A stretch of 7,934 bases of DNA from Rhodobacterales bacterium UBA3077 (GTDB taxonomy: Bacteria > Pseudomonadota > Alphaproteobacteria > Rhodobacterales > Rhodobacteraceae): positions 28,765 through 36,698 of the forward strand of contig DFBP01000186.1 in assembly GCA_002366685.1 (NCBI GenBank), given 5' to 3'. The stretch's first letter is position 1. Each line of letters starts with the position of its first letter. Below, piece by piece: positions 6,987-7,934 of this stretch. The translations under genes and the position numbers were made by a program. The notes under the pieces are model-generated. The model saw nothing but the letters and a program-made list of their open reading frames with translations. It was not told the origin of the DNA and did no database searches.

Positions 6987-7499
6987 TTATACCCGCTGCC
7001 AGACAATATGCATAACATTGCGGTCAGCGCCGAGCGCACGATTGAGCCGTTCAAGGCTCAGCCCCGGCAGTGCTGAAAACGCATGCAGCAGGTTTTCAGC
7101 GCCTTTGGCCTGAAACGGGATCAAGAGCGGGCGCTGCTCGGGCGCATAAAGCACCCAGTTGTAGCTGCCCGATTTACTGGGAGAGATTGCAATTTTACTC
7201 AGCGCCTCAAGGGTTACTTCGCCGCCCAAATGGGGTGAAAGATAAACAATGTTGCGTTCCCGCACTTCCACGATCCCAGCTGCCTCGCCGCTCCCGCCAA
7301 GCCGGAGCTTGATGAGTGCGAGGTAAAGCAGGCTACCGCCAATCCCCGCTAGAAATAGCCCTACGCCCCCGTAAACAATACTCGGACGCATGAAACCAAG
7401 CCACAAAGACCATGCGGCTAGCAGCAACACACCTAACGTCAGAAGAGGCTCAAACCAGCGTTTCAACGTAACAAGGGCATCAGTGCGGAAAACGGGCAT
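6987..7499 (-). CDS. Uncharacterised two-segment membrane protein with a beta-rich C-terminal domain
   Basis: A 170-residue protein of no function I can name. Residues 17-36 and about 42-64 are two hydrophobic segments joined by a short turn (GFMRPS), so the protein is probably a membrane hairpin. A soluble domain of about 100 residues follows. It alternates short beta-like stretches (GIVEVRERNIVYLSP, 75-89; EVTLEALSKIAI, 94-105; NWVLYAP, 114-120; RPLLIPFQA, 123-131) and ends in a helix with AFSALPGLS (140-148). That pattern would suit a small beta-barrel or PH-like domain, which is inference only. The ATG at 7499 is chosen because the stop of the acetyltransferase gene lies just upstream (complement of 7507-7509) and AGG at 7506-7508 is spaced 6 bases from it. 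A longer reading of the same frame would run back through the acetyltransferase gene and is unlikely. The 7-base gap to that gene implies one transcript. Confidence 0.8.
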   Translation of the reverse strand: MPVFRTDALVTLKRWFEPLLTLGVLLLAAWSLWLGFMRPSIVYGGVGLFLAGIGGSLLYLALIKLRLGGSGEAAGIVEVRERNIVYLSPHLGGEVTLEALSKIAISPSKSGSYNWVLYAPEQRPLLIPFQAKGAENLLHAFSALPGLSLERLNRALGADRNVMHIVWQRV

Positions 7500-7506
7500 A
7501 ATAGGC

Positions 7507-7934
7507 CTACTCAAACAAGATAATCTGATATTCGCCAATCTGTTCAAAACCGATGGCGCGATATACACTAGATGCGGATTCCGACGCGGAAAACAAGATG
7601 GCATTTTCCACACCCCCTGCGAATGCCTCGGCCAAATGCGAGGCCACGGCGCGGCGTGAAAAGCCACGCCCGCGCCAACAGGCCGGGGTATACACGCCGC
7701 CTACTTGCACGGCATCCGGCAGAACCGCGTTAAACCGGGTTTGCGAAACGATCTCTCCATCTTTAACCAAAACGCGTTGCTGCCCGCTTAATATCGTCTG
7801 CTCTGCCTCGGCGCGGGACCGTTCCTCATCCTGCCCGCCCAGCACCTCAGCTGAATAGGCATGGTTCCACGCGGCCAATACCGGCAGGTCATCCATGGTT
7901 GGTTTGCGCAGAGAAAAGCCATCCATTGGCGGCA
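7507..7934 (-). CDS. GNAT-family N-acetyltransferase, probably cut by the window edge
   Basis: At least 139 residues counted from an internal ATG at 7926. The frame stays open to the edge of the window (…PPMDGFSLRKPT), so this ATG may not be the start. The visible part is a GNAT domain: RKPTMDDLPVLAAW (7-20), the acetyl-CoA pyrophosphate-binding region VYTPACWRGRGFSRRA (78-93; Arg85-Gly86-Arg87-Gly88) and the C-terminal SASSVYRAIGFEQIGEY (117-133). VYTP followed by RGRGF resembles predicted acetyltransferases of about 250-280 residues that carry a second domain in front, which would lie beyond base 7934. The substrate cannot be deduced. The stop is 7 bases before the membrane protein gene, so the two are probably co-transcribed. 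Confidence 0.85.
   Translation of the reverse strand, partial: PPMDGFSLRKPTMDDLPVLAAWNHAYSAEVLGGQDEERSRAEAEQTILSGQQRVLVKDGEIVSQTRFNAVLPDAVQVGGVYTPACWRGRGFSRRAVASHLAEAFAGGVENAILFSASESASSVYRAIGFEQIGEYQIILFE

Noticed and set aside
1..7934. CRISPR arrays, tRNA/rRNA genes, insertion sequences, phage or defence genes
   Set aside because: No spaced repeats, no tRNA-like cloverleaf, and no transposase, integrase or defence protein motifs were seen on either strand.

Overview
The window looks like chromosomal DNA of an alphaproteobacterium, most likely Rhodobacterales (Roseobacter group). The evidence is the moderately GC-rich, third-position-GC-biased coding sequence, a plant/alphaproteobacterial-type glutamate-cysteine ligase, a sarcosine/dimethylglycine-dehydrogenase-like GcvT-fusion flavoprotein, and a fused ProW-type betaine permease. 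The assignment rests on recognising protein families by eye, not on a search. No tRNA, rRNA, insertion sequence, CRISPR array or phage gene was seen.

Plus strand, bases 1-5493: the 3' part of a tightly packed operon. It begins with the last 37 codons of a ProV/OpuAA-type ABC ATPase. A 653-residue permease made of two fused ProW-like halves follows, its ATG directly abutting the ATPase stop. Next is a choline-kinase-like phosphotransferase (292 residues) that overlaps the permease by 8 bases. After a 4-base gap comes an 812-residue FAD/tetrahydrofolate N-demethylase of the sarcosine dehydrogenase/dimethylglycine dehydrogenase family. The simplest reading is that a quaternary or N-methylated amine (betaine or choline type) is imported by the ABC system. 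The flavoprotein then oxidatively demethylates it or a product, passing one-carbon units to tetrahydrofolate. The role of the kinase in such a route is the real puzzle of the window. A possible 28-residue membrane microprotein (TTG start) lies between the flavoprotein and a strong intrinsic terminator at 5501-5528.

Minus strand, bases 5529-7934: three co-oriented genes converge on the same terminator. In transcription order these are a GNAT acetyltransferase that probably runs off the right edge, an uncharacterised 170-residue protein with two membrane segments, and gshA, encoding glutamate-cysteine ligase, the first step of glutathione synthesis. The first two are 7 bases apart. The second and third are 87 bases apart, so gshA may have its own promoter or be read through.

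Most of the window is ordinary metabolism. The points worth a second look are the transporter-kinase-demethylase combination with no assigned substrate, the unlisted microprotein, the unusual terminator built from two copies of one 8-base palindrome, and the uncharacterised membrane protein next to gshA.
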